Positions 46,603 to 56,941 of a DNA stretch of 64,000 nt are shown piece by piece. Location of the stretch: the NCBI RefSeq assembly GCF_020099275.1, contig NZ_CP083646.1, positions 1,364,001 to 1,428,000 of the forward strand, in the 5' to 3' direction. The notes beneath the pieces were generated by a model. That model made no database searches. It saw nothing but the letters and a program-made list of their open reading frames with translations, and was not told the origin of the DNA. Both the position numbers and the translations under genes were made by a program. Within the stretch, counting starts at the first letter, position 1; the number at the start of each line of letters is the position of its first letter. This DNA is from Corynebacterium falsenii (lineage in GTDB: Bacteria > Actinomycetota > Actinomycetes > Mycobacteriales > Mycobacteriaceae).

Positions 46603-47034
46603 ATGTTCTTCGGCACCTTCACTCCGAAGCTGGACGACAAGGGTCGCTTGACCCTGCCCGCCAAGTTCCGGGACGACCTGGCCGATGGCCTCATGGTCGT
46701 GAAGGGACAAGACCACAGCTTGGCTGTCTATCCCCGGGATGAATTCCTCGTCCGGGCGCGTAAGGCAACGGCCACCTCTCGGTCGAACCCCAAGGCGCGT
46801 GCGTTTCTGCGCAACCTCGCTGCCAGTGCCGATGAGCAGGAGCTCGACTCGCAAGGTCGCGTGTCCCTGTCCGCCAACCACCGCACCTACGCGGGGTTGA
46901 ACAAGGAATGCGTGGTCATCGGCAACGTGGACTTCATTGAGATCTGGGATGCCCAGGCCTGGGAGGCTTACAGCGCCAAGCACGAGGAAGACTTCTCGGA
47001 GGCCGACGACGAAGCCTTCGCAGAGTTCCTCTAG
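46603..47034 (+). CDS. mraZ: Transcriptional regulator MraZ
   Basis: MraZ is an AbrB-like DNA-binding protein that forms rings and controls the division and cell-wall cluster. The 143-residue protein carries two SpoVT/AbrB-type repeats: [23 protein letters not shown] and, in the second half, [18 protein letters not shown]. Each has the DxxGR motif that contacts TGGGN sites. The acidic C-terminus ([15 protein letters not shown]) is typical of Corynebacterium. AAAGGGGC serves as ribosome-binding site. It is the first gene of the dcw cluster, and a 288-bp structured gap separates it from rsmH. Confidence 0.95.
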   Translation: MFFGTFTPKLDDKGRLTLPAKFRDDLADGLMVVKGQDHSLAVYPRDEFLVRARKATATSRSNPKARAFLRNLAASADEQELDSQGRVSLSANHRTYAGLNKECVVIGNVDFIEIWDAQAWEAYSAKHEEDFSEADDEAFAEFL

Positions 47035-47096
47035 CAGCTCCGCTGCTCGACTCCAACGGCTCGGCCCTAACGAAAGAGAACAACTTAATAGAGATC

Positions 47097-47202
47097 AGAG
47101 AGTGTGCGCAGGCCCTTACCTGCGTGGACGACGTGGTGACTTGATGTACTTCCCCAATATCAAGCCCGCACCCACGCAGGTGAGGCCCTGTCCGCACTCT
47201 CT
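47097..47202 (+). ncRNA. Long RNA hairpin in the rsmH leader (candidate mraW-motif RNA)
   Basis: Positions 47097-47127 and 47172-47202 are reverse complements at 26 of 31 positions. Two of the five deviations are G-U pairs on the plus-strand RNA, so 28 of 31 can pair. Inside, CTTGAT (47140-47145) and ATCAAG (47159-47164) form a second stem. The structure lies between mraZ and rsmH (mraW). A conserved 'mraW' RNA motif is known from actinobacterial leaders of mraW operons. I could not test whether this one fits its consensus. Confidence 0.6.
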
Positions 47203-47322
47203 TTGCTTTTCTCCACAGCGCAAGGGGCCAAGCGCCCCATGGTGGCGTCGAGAAAAGAAAGACCGCAAAAGAGAACAACAGTGCGCAGGCACTCACGACA
47301 CCATCCGAGAAAGGAGGCACAC

Positions 47323-48366
47323 ATGGAACAGCAGAAGGAGCAGCACAAGGAGCACGGACACACTCCCGTCATGCGCGACCGCATGGTCGAGTTGATTGGG
47401 CGTGGCATGAACGGTGCTGCGCCCGTCATCGTTGATGGCACACTCGGCGCAGGCGGTCACAGTGAAGCGTTCCTGGAGGCCTTCCCGGATGCGATCGTCG
47501 TGGGTCTGGACCGCGACCCCAACGCACTGGCTGAAGCGCAGGAGCGCCTGGCCCGATTCGGCGATCGATTCTGCAGCTACCGCACTCGCTTCGATGGCAT
47601 TACCGACGCGCTCGAGGATCTCATCGCCAACGGCGACGTACCCGAGAGCGTGCGGGAGACCGGGATTTCGGGCTTCCTCTTCGACCTGGGTGTCTCCTCC
47701 ATGCAGCTGGATCAGCCCGAGCGTGGGTTTGCCTACAGCGTCGATGCGTCGCTCGACATGCGAATGGATCCCAGCACGTCGCTGACCGCAGCAGAAATTC
47801 TCAACACGTACAGCCACGGCGATATCGCCCGGGTACTCAAGACCTACGGTGATGAGCGCTTCGCGGGCAAGATCGCCTCGGCCGTAGTACGTGAGCGGGA
47901 GAAAGAGCCGTTCACCACGTCCGCCCGGCTCGTGGAGCTGCTGTACGCCACCATCCCGGCGGCCGCCCGGCGCACCGGCGGTCACCCCGCCAAGCGCACC
48001 TTCCAGGCCCTGCGCGTGGAGGTGAACGCTGAGCTGGAGAGCCTTTCGCAGCTCATCCCCGAGGCGACCCGCTGGCTCGGGATCGGGGGAGTGGGAGTGT
48101 TCATGTCCTACCAGTCCCTCGAAGACAAGATCGTCAAGCAAGCGCTCACGAAGCTGTGCACGTCGAGCACCCCGCCCGGGCTGCCCATGGACCTGCCGGG
48201 CACCGAAGCGGAGTTCGAGATGATCACCCGCGGCAGCGAAAAAGCCACGCCGGAGGAGATCGAATCCAATCCGCGGGCCGCACCAGTCCGCGTGCGGGCA
48301 GCCCAACGAGTAAGCGCACGAGAGCAAACCACATTCCCACTACACCGTTCAAAGGATCGAGCATGA
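47323..48366 (+). CDS. rsmH: 16S rRNA (cytosine1402-N4)-methyltransferase
   Basis: RsmH (MraW) methylates C1402 in the ribosomal decoding site. The 347-residue protein starts at ATG 47323 behind AAAGGAGGCAC. Motifs: [13 protein letters not shown], the SAM site [15 protein letters not shown] and [31 protein letters not shown], and the C-terminal [25 protein letters not shown] with the catalytic Ser/Tyr region. The first ten residues are a Gln/Lys/Glu tail. An open frame extends 40 codons upstream but without homology. Its stop overlaps the ftsL start (ATGA). Confidence 0.95.
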   Translation: MEQQKEQHKEHGHTPVMRDRMVELIGRGMNGAAPVIVDGTLGAGGHSEAFLEAFPDAIVVGLDRDPNALAEAQERLARFGDRFCSYRTRFDGITDALEDLIANGDVPESVRETGISGFLFDLGVSSMQLDQPERGFAYSVDASLDMRMDPSTSLTAAEILNTYSHGDIARVLKTYGDERFAGKIASAVVREREKEPFTTSARLVELLYATIPAAARRTGGHPAKRTFQALRVEVNAELESLSQLIPEATRWLGIGGVGVFMSYQSLEDKIVKQALTKLCTSSTPPGLPMDLPGTEAEFEMITRGSEKATPEEIESNPRAAPVRVRAAQRVSAREQTTFPLHRSKDRA

Positions 48367-49313
48367 CCGCCACCACAGGTTCCCTCCACGACCTGCGCGC
48401 CACCGCGACCGGACGCGCCTCGCGAGGCGCTGCAGGCAGCGTAGGCACGGCAGTAACGGCAGGCACAGTTCGTGGTGCTTCACGGCCGAATACCGTTCGA
48501 CGTAGCCCCCGCGGTACCTCCCGCGCGGGCGCGGGTGCCGGCGCGACTGTGGCATCGACCGCCGTGATTCCGCAGCGCACCGCCCCCGGCCGTGCGAAGC
48601 CCCTTCACCCGGCAGCGCCGCTGCCCGCTCAGCGCAAGCAGAAGACGCGCCGCCTGGGGTCGCAGCAGCAGGTCTCTATCCGCGGGCGCCGGATCATCGC
48701 CAAGGAAGGCGACCGCCGCCTCACTCGGCTCGTGGTCATTGGCATCGCGGCACTCGTTGTGGGAATCACCTGCGTGATGTACTTCTCGGGCCTGTCCACC
48801 CAGCAGAGCTTCGAGATCGCAGCGGCGAAGAACAAGAGCTCCACCCTGGCTAACGAGCTCGCCACGTTGGAGAAGGATGTCGCCAACGCGCAGTCATCCG
48901 GCCACATTACGGCCGAGGCCACCCGACTGGGTATGGTCAAGCCCGGCCAAGCGGGAGTTCTTGTGGACAACAGTGGCGCGGTCACGGAGGCCCGTCCGGC
49001 CGACTCGTCCAAGGACGCGCCGGTGGTGGATGTCAACGGTGATGTTCGTCGCCGGGGCGCCACGAGTGACCCGAACCGTACTAACCACGTGGAGGGCCTG
49101 GCTCCAAACGAGGCCGTGGCCGCTGGCAACATTGCCCCCAACGCGGTTGCCCCCAACCCCGCCGCACCCGGCCAGCCCGCTCCGGCAGCGCCGCCTGCCG
49201 CCTCGAACCCTGGCGCACCGGCAGCGCCCGCCGCACCTGCAGCTCCTGCTGCCCAGCCCGGAGCTTTGCCGTATAGTGACCGACTCGCTCCCACCGCGCC
49301 TCCTGCGCCTTAA
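48363..49313 (+). CDS. ftsL: FtsL-like cell division membrane protein
   Basis: The 316-residue protein starts at ATG 48363, overlapping the rsmH stop. It has a long, basic, Ala/Arg/Thr-rich cytoplasmic region (1-115), a single membrane helix (about 122-143, [21 protein letters not shown]), a short periplasmic coiled-coil (about 146-185, with [20 protein letters not shown]), and a disordered Pro/Ala-rich tail (about 225-316). Position, topology and the short coiled coil fit FtsL, which joins FtsQ and FtsB-type proteins to activate FtsW and FtsI. Sequence identity between FtsL proteins is low, so the call rests on context. Actinobacterial FtsL proteins are often this long. Confidence 0.85.
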   Translation: MTATTGSLHDLRATATGRASRGAAGSVGTAVTAGTVRGASRPNTVRRSPRGTSRAGAGAGATVASTAVIPQRTAPGRAKPLHPAAPLPAQRKQKTRRLGSQQQVSIRGRRIIAKEGDRRLTRLVVIGIAALVVGITCVMYFSGLSTQQSFEIAAAKNKSSTLANELATLEKDVANAQSSGHITAEATRLGMVKPGQAGVLVDNSGAVTEARPADSSKDAPVVDVNGDVRRRGATSDPNRTNHVEGLAPNEAVAAGNIAPNAVAPNPAAPGQPAPAAPPAASNPGAPAAPAAPAAPAAQPGALPYSDRLAPTAPPAP

Positions 49314-49331
49314 GCCACAACTTTGCAACAC

Positions 49332-49370
49332 GCCGGGGACAATCCCCGGCCCCTTGTGTTTTTCAAGGGG
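49332..49370 (+). promoter_or_regulatory. Tandem hairpins between ftsL and ftsI (terminator/attenuator-like)
   Basis: GCCGGGG-acaat-CCCCGGC (49332-49350) is followed directly by CCCCTTG-tgttttt-CAAGGGG (49350-49370). Hairpin 1 has a U-rich stretch within the loop of hairpin 2. They share one base and could be alternative or stacked structures. Confidence 0.55.
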
Positions 49371-49401
49371 AGAATGAACCGAATGGAAAAGGAGGGCAGC
49401 G

Positions 49402-51255
49402 TTGGCCAAACCACGCTCGGTAGACGGTAATTCCTGGATGATCCTGGATACCTCGTCTGGCCGATTCAACAAGCGCGTCCGCCTCATTCTCCTCGTTATC
49501 TTTATCCTGGTCATTGCCCTCGTCTTGCGATTGGTTTGGGTGCAGTTCGTCGCCAGCTCGGCGCTGTCGGAACAGGCTCAGCAGCAACGAACCGCGGTGA
49601 TCGTGGAACCCGCCAAGCGCGGCACCATCACCGACCGCAACGGCAATGATCTTGCCTACACCATGGATGCCCGGTCGCTGTCCGTGCACCCCAACAAGCT
49701 GCGCGAATTCATGCAGCAGCGCCACGATCTCTACCCGGATACCGTTCCCGAACCTGACAAGCGGATCGATGAGATCGTCGACAAGCTTCCGGAGATGATC
49801 CGCGGCGAAGGTGTCGATATTAAGAAGGAAGATCTGCGCAAGAAGCTCGAATCCAACGAGCCCTACGTAGTTCTCGTTCGCAACGTGGATCCCGATGTGG
49901 CGCAGAAGGTTGCCGAAGAGTTCCCGGAAATCACTTCCGAGCGCCAAGACCTGCGCCAATACCCGAACGGTGCCGTGGGCGAGAACATGATCGGCAAGAT
50001 CAACACGGATAACCAGGGCCAGTTCGGCCTTGAGCTCTCCCAGGACTCTCGCCTTCAAGGCATCAACGGTTCTCGCACCGTGGACGTGGCCGGCGATGGT
50101 TACCTCATCCCCGGTTCCACCCGCGACCAGCATCCTGCGGTCAACGGCGAGAACTACAAGCTGACCATCGACGTAGACGCGCAGGCCTATATCCAGCAGG
50201 TGCTGCAGCAGACCAAGGACAAGACCAAGGCCAAGTCCGCGAACGCCGTGGTGCTCGATGCCCACACGGGCAAGATCATCGCGATGGGCTCAAGCGACAC
50301 GATCAACCCCAATGGTGACATCGAAAAGCAGCTCAAGGCCGGCAAGGTCTTCGGCGATCGCAATACCACCGATGTGTTCGAGCCGGGTTCGGTCGCCAAG
50401 ATCATGACTGCCTCCGCCGCGATCCAGGAGGGCAAGACCACCCCGGACGAGGTCCTCCAGGTCCCGGGCAGCATCAACATGGCCGGTGTCACCGTCAAGG
50501 ACGCCTGGAATCACGGCGTGGTTCCGTACACGACCACGGGTATCTTCGGTAAGTCCTCCAACGTCGGCACCCTCATGTTGGCTCAGCGGGTTGGCGAGGA
50601 GAAGATGTACGACTACTTCCGCACGTTCGGCATCGGCCAGCAGCCCGGCTCCGCCCTGCCGTACGAAACGGCCGGCTACCTGCCCGAACTATCTCAGTGG
50701 TCGGGCGGTACCTTCGCCAACCTCCCGATCGGCCAGGGCATGTCCACGAGCCTGCTGCAGATGACGAGCATCTACCAGACCCTCGCCAACGATGGTGTGC
50801 GCATCGAACCGCGCCTCATCGATAGCATCACCACCCCGGACGGCCAGACGATCACCCCGGATGCGCCGAAGGAAACCCGCGTGGTGTCTCCCAAGACGGC
50901 CCGCACGGTCGTCGACATGTTCCGCGCCGTCACCCAGTCGGACCCCAGCGGCGTGCAGCAGGGAACCGGCGCCGCCGCGGGCATCGAGGGTTATCAGATC
51001 TCCGGCAAGACTGGTACCGCTCAGCAAACCGATCCGAAGACCGGCGCGTACTCCAACTCGAATTACTGGATCACGTTCGCGGGCATCGCCCCGGCTGATA
51101 ACCCGCGCTTCGTGGTGGGCATAATGTTGGATAATCCCCAAAGCGGTGGGTCGGCCGCCCCGACGTTCCACGAGATCGCGTCGTGGCTGCTCGACCACTA
51201 CAACGTGCCGCTGTCCGGCGACCCCGGGCCCAAGTTGATGCTGGAGGCGAACTAG
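49402..51255 (+). CDS. ftsI: Septal peptidoglycan transpeptidase (class B PBP)
   Basis: FtsI crosslinks septal peptidoglycan with FtsW. The 617-residue protein starts at TTG 49402 behind AAGGAGGG. It has a cytoplasmic N-terminus, one membrane anchor (about 27-50), a pedestal domain with RGTITDRNGNDLAYT, and the transpeptidase domain with Ser330 in SVAK, SSN at 385-387 and KTG at 536-538. GVVPYTTTGIFGKSSN and SYWITFAGIAP-like (here NYWITFAGIAP) segments are typical. No PASTA domain is present, as expected for corynebacterial FtsI. The murE start lies 2 nt after the stop. Confidence 0.96.
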   Translation: MAKPRSVDGNSWMILDTSSGRFNKRVRLILLVIFILVIALVLRLVWVQFVASSALSEQAQQQRTAVIVEPAKRGTITDRNGNDLAYTMDARSLSVHPNKLREFMQQRHDLYPDTVPEPDKRIDEIVDKLPEMIRGEGVDIKKEDLRKKLESNEPYVVLVRNVDPDVAQKVAEEFPEITSERQDLRQYPNGAVGENMIGKINTDNQGQFGLELSQDSRLQGINGSRTVDVAGDGYLIPGSTRDQHPAVNGENYKLTIDVDAQAYIQQVLQQTKDKTKAKSANAVVLDAHTGKIIAMGSSDTINPNGDIEKQLKAGKVFGDRNTTDVFEPGSVAKIMTASAAIQEGKTTPDEVLQVPGSINMAGVTVKDAWNHGVVPYTTTGIFGKSSNVGTLMLAQRVGEEKMYDYFRTFGIGQQPGSALPYETAGYLPELSQWSGGTFANLPIGQGMSTSLLQMTSIYQTLANDGVRIEPRLIDSITTPDGQTITPDAPKETRVVSPKTARTVVDMFRAVTQSDPSGVQQGTGAAAGIEGYQISGKTGTAQQTDPKTGAYSNSNYWITFAGIAPADNPRFVVGIMLDNPQSGGSAAPTFHEIASWLLDHYNVPLSGDPGPKLMLEAN

Positions 51256-51257
51256 AT

Positions 51258-52826
51258 ATGACAACGTTGCACACCATTGCCGAGATCACCGGAGGCCACC
51301 TCGTCGGATCCGGTGACGTTGAGGTTACCTCCGCCGCGATCGGTTCGTCGGATGTTCAGCCGGGTGGCCTGTTCTGCGCCGTCCCCGGAACCAAGGCACA
51401 CGGTGCTACCTTTGCCGCATCGTCCGATGCTGTTGCCGTTCTCACCGATGCTGCTGGTGCGGATATCCTTTCGTCCGACGCCGCTACGGCCGACCTGCCC
51501 GTTGTGATTGTTGGCGACGTGCGGGAATGGATGGGTCCAGTGGCGGCGGAGATCTATGGGCACCCGTCGGCGTCCTTGACGATCGTCGGTATCACCGGTA
51601 CGTCCGGAAAGACCACCACGAGCTACCTGGCTGAAGCAGCCCTGATGGCAACGGGTGCGTCAGTCGGCATTATTGGAACGACGGGCACGCGCATCAATGG
51701 CCAGCCCATCCCCACGAAGCTGACCACGCCGGAGGCCCCGACGATGCAGGCGTTGCTCGCGCGCATGGTGGACGAGGGCGTGACCCACGTGGTCATGGAG
51801 GTATCCAGCCATGCTCTCGAGCTCGGCCGGGTGAAGGGGATTCGGTTCGACGTCGCCGCGTTTACCAACCTCTCCCAGGATCACCTGGACTTCCATCCCA
51901 CGATGGAGGATTACTTCCAGGCCAAGGCCAAGTTGTTCCGAGGCGTGCCGCACGCTGTGGTGTGCGTTGACGATGACTGGGGCGAGCGCATGCTGGCCAT
52001 CGCCGAGGATGATGCCAATGCCGGCGCCGATAATACGATTGCGATTGGCCGTGACTGGGCAGTGGAGTCCGCCGATGTGCGGCCTTCCGGGCGGCAGGAC
52101 ATTCACGCTCGGATGGGGGATAAACGACTGGACTATTCGATCTCCATGGCCGGTGAGTTCAACCAGACGAACAGTCTCGTTGCGCTGGCGTGCGTTGCTG
52201 AGCTTGGTTGTGATGTTGAGACGGCGGCGCGAGGGCTGGCGGATGTGCACGTCCCTGGGCGCATGCAGCTTGTCGACGAGGGCCAAGACTTCTTGGTGAT
52301 GGTGGACTACGCGCACAAGCCTGGTGCGGTTGCCGCTATGCTACGCAGCTTGCACGAGTACAACCGTATCGGGATCGTCCTCGGCGCCGGTGGCAACCGC
52401 GATCATGACAAGCGACCGATCATGGGGCGTTGGGCAGGTGAACTCGCCGATGCGGTGTTCATCACCGATGATAATCCGCGCGACGAGGATCCATCTGAGA
52501 TCCGCTCTGAGGTGTACGCCGGAGCGGTGGAGGCTGGGACGGATGCACTTGTGGAGAATATCGCCGGGCGCGCTGAGGCGATCGATGCCGCGGTGCGCTG
52601 GGCATGCACTGGTGATGCTGTGGTGATCGCGGGCAAAGGCCACGAGACTGGTCAGATCGTCGGTGACGTGGTGCACGATTTCGATGATGTCCAAGTGGTG
52701 AAGCAGGCCCTGAAGCGGCGGATGAACGATATGTCGCCTGAGGTCGGGCGCGATAATCCCGAGAACCGTGACAGCGGCGACAGCGGCGACAGTGGCGACA
52801 GTGGCGACAATGTGGAAGAAAAGTAA
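51258..52826 (+). CDS. murE: UDP-MurNAc-L-Ala-D-Glu:meso-DAP ligase
   Basis: MurE adds meso-diaminopimelate to the peptidoglycan precursor. The 522-residue protein starts at ATG 51258, with GGAGG 10 nt upstream. Domains: N-terminal UDP-binding (1-108), central ATPase with the P-loop ITGTSGKTTT (about 112-121) and the carbamylated Lys region, and C-terminal ligase domain with DDNPRDEDP, the Asp-Asn-Pro-Arg motif that selects meso-DAP over lysine. The last 25 residues carry a (DSG)n repeat coded by a 9-bp tandem repeat. The stop overlaps the murF start (TAATG). Confidence 0.95.
   Translation: MTTLHTIAEITGGHLVGSGDVEVTSAAIGSSDVQPGGLFCAVPGTKAHGATFAASSDAVAVLTDAAGADILSSDAATADLPVVIVGDVREWMGPVAAEIYGHPSASLTIVGITGTSGKTTTSYLAEAALMATGASVGIIGTTGTRINGQPIPTKLTTPEAPTMQALLARMVDEGVTHVVMEVSSHALELGRVKGIRFDVAAFTNLSQDHLDFHPTMEDYFQAKAKLFRGVPHAVVCVDDDWGERMLAIAEDDANAGADNTIAIGRDWAVESADVRPSGRQDIHARMGDKRLDYSISMAGEFNQTNSLVALACVAELGCDVETAARGLADVHVPGRMQLVDEGQDFLVMVDYAHKPGAVAAMLRSLHEYNRIGIVLGAGGNRDHDKRPIMGRWAGELADAVFITDDNPRDEDPSEIRSEVYAGAVEAGTDALVENIAGRAEAIDAAVRWACTGDAVVIAGKGHETGQIVGDVVHDFDDVQVVKQALKRRMNDMSPEVGRDNPENRDSGDSGDSGDSGDNVEEK
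52770..52805 (+). repeat. 9-bp tandem repeat in the 3' end of murE
   Basis: Four copies of GACAGYGGC encode Asp-Ser-Gly repeats near the MurE C-terminus. Changes in copy number would keep the frame. Confidence 0.85.
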
Positions 52827-54343
52827 TGCTTGAGTTAACAGTAGGAAAGATCGCAGATATCACCGGCGGGCAATGCGTTGACGTTGATCCCGACCAGGTG
52901 GTGACGGGGCCCGTCGAGTTTGATTCGCGCAAGGTCGCCACTGGCAGCATCTTCATGGCGCTGCCGGGTGCGAACGTCGACGGTCACGACTTCGTGGACA
53001 AGGCGCTGGAGCAGGGTGCTGCGCTGCTGCTGGTGGGTCACGATGTGCGCCGTCCGGCTATCGTTGCGCAGCCCGTGGAAGTTTCGGAGGAGTCCTCCAA
53101 TGCGACCGCCTTCGAGCACGACGTGGACGGCCAGGGAGCCGCTGTGTTGGCCGCCGTGGATAAGCTCGCGCGTTACAACACCGATGAGCTGGCGGCTCGC
53201 GGTCTCACCGTCGTGGGTGTCACGGGATCGGCAGGCAAGACGTCAACGAAGGACCTCATCGGGGCCGTGTTGCGGGCCGACGGCGAGACCGTGGCCCCTC
53301 CCGGAAGCTTCAACAACGAGATCGGCTTGCCCTACACAGCGCTGCGCGCGGGGGAGACCACGAAGTACCTCGTCTCTGAGATGTCCGCCCGTGGAGTGGG
53401 GCACATCCGCCACCTCACGGAGGTCACTCCGCCGAAGATTGGTGTTGTCCTCAACGTGGGAAGCGCTCACCTCGGAGAATTCGGCTCGCGCGAGGCCATT
53501 GCCCAGGCCAAGGGAGAGCTCGTGGAAGCTCTGCCCGCCACAGGCGTTGCGGTTCTGAACGCCGATGACGATCAGGTATCCGCGATGGATGAGCGCACGC
53601 AGGCCCGCGTGGTGTACTTCTCTACGAACGGGGAGACTGGGTGCGCACGCGGGGATAAGGCCGACTACTACGCGACCGACATTGCTCTCGATGCCCTGGC
53701 CCGCGCGACGTTCACCCTGCATCATCCGCACGGCGAACCCGTGGAGGTCTCCCTGCAGGTCTTCGGCGAACACCAGGTATCCAATGCCCTGGCTGCCGCC
53801 GCGGTGGGCATGGAAGCCGGATTGTCTGCCGAGACCGTGGCAGATGCCCTCGGTACGCACCGCGCTACCAGCGCAAACCGGATGGATGTTCGCCAGCGCC
53901 GAGACGGCGTGACCATCATCAACGATTCCTACAACGCCAACCCGGAATCGATGCGCGCGGGCTTGCAGGCCTTGGCCTATACGTCCAAGAGCGGTAATAG
54001 CGGCGAGACCGGTGAGAGTGGCCGCAGTTGGGCAGTGCTCGGCCAGATGGGTGAGCTGGGTGACAACGCCTACGACGAACACGCCGAACTCGGCACCTAC
54101 CTGGGCGAACTGGGAATCACGGCTGCCGTGGTGGTGGGCAATGGTGTCAACCAGCAGGCGTTGACAGCCGCCGCCAAGAAGGCCGGTGTGGACGCCCGTC
54201 AGGTGGAGGACATCGATTCCGCAGTGAATTACGTTGACCTCAACCTGCGCGAGGGAGACGTGGTGTTGGTGAAGGCTTCCCAATCCGAGGGCCTCTGGGC
54301 CGTGGCCGAGGGCCTGTTGTTCGGGGAAAGCGAAGGAGCGTAA
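52826..54343 (+). CDS. murF: UDP-MurNAc-tripeptide:D-Ala-D-Ala ligase
   Basis: MurF adds D-Ala-D-Ala to complete the UDP-MurNAc-pentapeptide. The 505-residue protein has the N-terminal substrate domain ([17 protein letters not shown]), ATPase P-loop [14 protein letters not shown] (about 132-145), [15 protein letters not shown], and [11 protein letters not shown] in the C-terminal domain, all family markers. The stretch [15 protein letters not shown] (about 385-400) is a low-complexity insertion with the same Ser/Gly flavour as the MurE tail. The ATG shares one base with the murE stop. Confidence 0.95.
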   Translation: MLELTVGKIADITGGQCVDVDPDQVVTGPVEFDSRKVATGSIFMALPGANVDGHDFVDKALEQGAALLLVGHDVRRPAIVAQPVEVSEESSNATAFEHDVDGQGAAVLAAVDKLARYNTDELAARGLTVVGVTGSAGKTSTKDLIGAVLRADGETVAPPGSFNNEIGLPYTALRAGETTKYLVSEMSARGVGHIRHLTEVTPPKIGVVLNVGSAHLGEFGSREAIAQAKGELVEALPATGVAVLNADDDQVSAMDERTQARVVYFSTNGETGCARGDKADYYATDIALDALARATFTLHHPHGEPVEVSLQVFGEHQVSNALAAAAVGMEAGLSAETVADALGTHRATSANRMDVRQRRDGVTIINDSYNANPESMRAGLQALAYTSKSGNSGETGESGRSWAVLGQMGELGDNAYDEHAELGTYLGELGITAAVVVGNGVNQQALTAAAKKAGVDARQVEDIDSAVNYVDLNLREGDVVLVKASQSEGLWAVAEGLLFGESEGA

Positions 54344-54350
54344 AACAGCT

Positions 54351-55460
54351 ATGTTGCAGATTTTCATTTCAGGTGCAGTCGCGTTCCTCGTCGCTGTGTT
54401 CCTCACCCCGTACCTCATCCGCAAGTTCTCCGCTGAGGGCTTGGGGCAGGAGATCCGCGAGGAAGGCCCGAAGTCTCATTTCAAGAAGCGCGGCACGCCC
54501 ACGATGGGTGGTATCGCCATCCTCGCGGGCATCGTGGTGGGCTACCTCGTGGCGGTGGTCATCGGCCTAGCCACCACGGGTGCCGGCCCGGGCGTATCCG
54601 GGTGGCTCGTCCTCGGACTCACCCTGGCCTTGGGTGGTTTGGGCTTCGCCGACGACTACATCAAGCTCGTCAAGGGCCGGAACCTGGGGCTCAACGCTAA
54701 GGCGAAGCTCGTGGGACAGCTCGTGACCGCGGTGGTCTTCGGGCTGCTGATCCTCCAGTTCCGCAACGCTAACGGCCTCACCCCGGGGTCCACGCACCTG
54801 TCGTTCCTGCGCGACCTTCCCACCTTTGACATTGCCATCGGTGGTGCGGTGATCGGAACGATCCTGTTCCTCGTCTTCATCTACCTCGTGATCTCCGCGT
54901 GGTCAAATGCCGTGAACCTGACCGACGGCCTGGATGGCCTAGCCGGCGGCGTGACCGCCATCGTCATGGCCACCTACGTTCTCATCACCTTCTGGCAGTT
55001 CCGCAACTCCTGCGCGAACGGCGCTGCAGTGGGGTGCTACGCGGTGCGTGATCCGCTGGATCTGGCCATGCTCGCCTCCGCCGGTCTGGGCGCCTGCCTG
55101 GGCTTCCTGTGGTGGAATGCCGCACCGGCCAAGATCTTCATGGGAGATACCGGATCACTCGCACTGGGCGGCCTCGTCGCCGGCCTGTCCATCACCTCGC
55201 AGACCGAGCTCCTCATGGTCATCGTGGGCCTGGTGTTCGTGGCCGAGGCCGCGTCCGTGGTCATTCAGGTCGTGTCCTTCAAGCTAACGGGCAAGCGGGT
55301 GTTCCGCATGGCCCCCATCCACCACCACTTCGAAAACGGAGGGTGGGCGGAAACCACTGTGGTGATCCGGTTCTGGCTCATCGCAGTGCTCGCAGCCCTC
55401 ACCGGATTCGGCATCTTCTACGGCCAGTGGCTCACCGTCGCTGACCTTCAAGCCCAATAA
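54351..55460 (+). CDS. mraY: Phospho-MurNAc-pentapeptide transferase
   Basis: MraY joins the pentapeptide to undecaprenyl (decaprenyl) phosphate, making lipid I. The 369-residue membrane protein has ten helices with the catalytic cytoplasmic loops: [29 protein letters not shown] (Asp pair), [24 protein letters not shown] and [10 protein letters not shown]. It begins 7 nt after murF. Confidence 0.96.
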   Translation: MLQIFISGAVAFLVAVFLTPYLIRKFSAEGLGQEIREEGPKSHFKKRGTPTMGGIAILAGIVVGYLVAVVIGLATTGAGPGVSGWLVLGLTLALGGLGFADDYIKLVKGRNLGLNAKAKLVGQLVTAVVFGLLILQFRNANGLTPGSTHLSFLRDLPTFDIAIGGAVIGTILFLVFIYLVISAWSNAVNLTDGLDGLAGGVTAIVMATYVLITFWQFRNSCANGAAVGCYAVRDPLDLAMLASAGLGACLGFLWWNAAPAKIFMGDTGSLALGGLVAGLSITSQTELLMVIVGLVFVAEAASVVIQVVSFKLTGKRVFRMAPIHHHFENGGWAETTVVIRFWLIAVLAALTGFGIFYGQWLTVADLQAQ

Positions 55461-55487
55461 AAACTTCTTCAGGAGACAGCAAAAGTC

Positions 55488-56939
55488 ATGTTAAGCCCAA
55501 ACGAAGCCGTAGACATCATGCGAACGCAGTCCGTGCTCGTCGCCGGGCTGGGCGTGGCTGGCCGCGGCGTGATGGCGATGCTGGATGCTCTCAATGCCCG
55601 CAACGTCGTCGTCGTCGACGATCATGCTCCTGACGCAGACGTGACGGTCGCCGAGGCCATTGCGCGTCTCGACGGTCTCGACGGGACTGACACCCGTCCC
55701 GCGGTCGTGATCACCTCTCCCGGTTGGAGCTCACGATCCGAGCTGCTCGTCGCAGCCGCAGACAAGGGCATCCCCGTCATCGGCGATATCGAAGCCGCGT
55801 GGCTCGCCGACCAGGCGGGGGCATTCGGCGCGCCGCGCCAGTGGCTCGCCGTGACGGGAACCAACGGCAAGACCACCACGACCGCCATGCTGACCGCCAT
55901 GATGGTGGCAGACGGCCGGGCTGCTCAGTCGGTGGGCAATATCGGCACTTCGCCCGGTGTTGCTCTGTCGGCGGAACACCGCGGCGAGCCGCGCGCGGAT
56001 GTGCTCGTCGCCGAGGTTTCGAGCTTCCAACTGCACTGGGCGCCGACCTTCACCCCGGATGTCGGCTGCGTGCTCAACCTCGCCGAGGATCACCTTGACT
56101 GGCACGGTAGCTTCCGCGCCTACGTCGAAGACAAGGCAAAGGTCTTGACTGCGCGCTATCCAGTGCTGGCGCTCGACGATCCCACCGTCATGAACCTTCC
56201 TGCTGCCCGTAGCGCTCTGAGCTCGAATTGCTGGGCATACACCACGGGCGAACCCGTGGCCTCTGAGATCGATCACGTTGTGGGCGTTCGAGACGGCATG
56301 CTGACCTACAACTCCACCCCACTCGCCAGCGCGGAGGGCATCAGCCCGCCCGGCCCCGCCGGTGTCGCCGACGCCGCCGCCAGCGCCGCGATGGCCACCG
56401 CCGCTGGCGCGCGCCCGGAGTCTATCGCCGCGGCGTTGTCGACCTTTACCGTCCAGGCTCACCGCGGCCAGGTGGTGTCCCACGCAGGTGGGGCCGAGTG
56501 GATCGACAACTCGAAGGCCACCAACCCGCACGCCGCTGCGGCTGCACTTCGTGGTCAGTCGAACGTGGTGTGGGTAGCTGGCGGGCAGCTCAAGGGAGCG
56601 AGCGTGGCGGACCTTGTTTCCGAAATCAAGGACGGCCTCAAGGCTGTCGTTGTGCTCGGTGTGGATCGGGCAATCGTCGCGGACGAGGTCCGGCGCCATG
56701 CTCCGGAGGTTCCCGTGGAGGTTGTCTCTGATACTGATCCGGTGAGCGCCATGCGTGCGGTTGTGGCCCGGGCTGCCCGGTACGCCGCCGACGGTGACAG
56801 GGTGATTTTGGCGCCCGCGGCGGCGTCGCTCGATATGTACACCGGGATGTCCCAACGCGGTGATCTGTTTGCCGAGTTCGCCAACGCATTACCCAATGCA
56901 CAGCCCACTACACAGCCCACCGCCGAAGGGGGAGAGTAG
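55488..56939 (+). CDS. murD: UDP-MurNAc-L-Ala:D-Glu ligase
   Basis: MurD adds D-glutamate. The 483-residue protein shows the N-terminal Rossmann-like [17 protein letters not shown], the ATP loop [15 protein letters not shown] (about 122-136), [21 protein letters not shown] and [17 protein letters not shown]. The last 20 residues are Gln/Pro/Thr repeats and probably disordered. The start is ATG 55488, 27 nt after mraY, with AGGAGAC upstream. ftsW follows after 2 nt. Confidence 0.95.
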   Translation: MLSPNEAVDIMRTQSVLVAGLGVAGRGVMAMLDALNARNVVVVDDHAPDADVTVAEAIARLDGLDGTDTRPAVVITSPGWSSRSELLVAAADKGIPVIGDIEAAWLADQAGAFGAPRQWLAVTGTNGKTTTTAMLTAMMVADGRAAQSVGNIGTSPGVALSAEHRGEPRADVLVAEVSSFQLHWAPTFTPDVGCVLNLAEDHLDWHGSFRAYVEDKAKVLTARYPVLALDDPTVMNLPAARSALSSNCWAYTTGEPVASEIDHVVGVRDGMLTYNSTPLASAEGISPPGPAGVADAAASAAMATAAGARPESIAAALSTFTVQAHRGQVVSHAGGAEWIDNSKATNPHAAAAALRGQSNVVWVAGGQLKGASVADLVSEIKDGLKAVVVLGVDRAIVADEVRRHAPEVPVEVVSDTDPVSAMRAVVARAARYAADGDRVILAPAAASLDMYTGMSQRGDLFAEFANALPNAQPTTQPTAEGGE

Positions 56940-56941
56940 CC

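Noticed and set aside
47203..47322. N-terminal extension of RsmH by 40 codons
   Set aside because: No homology. The start at 47323 has an excellent AAAGGAGG ribosome-binding site and a family-like N-terminus.
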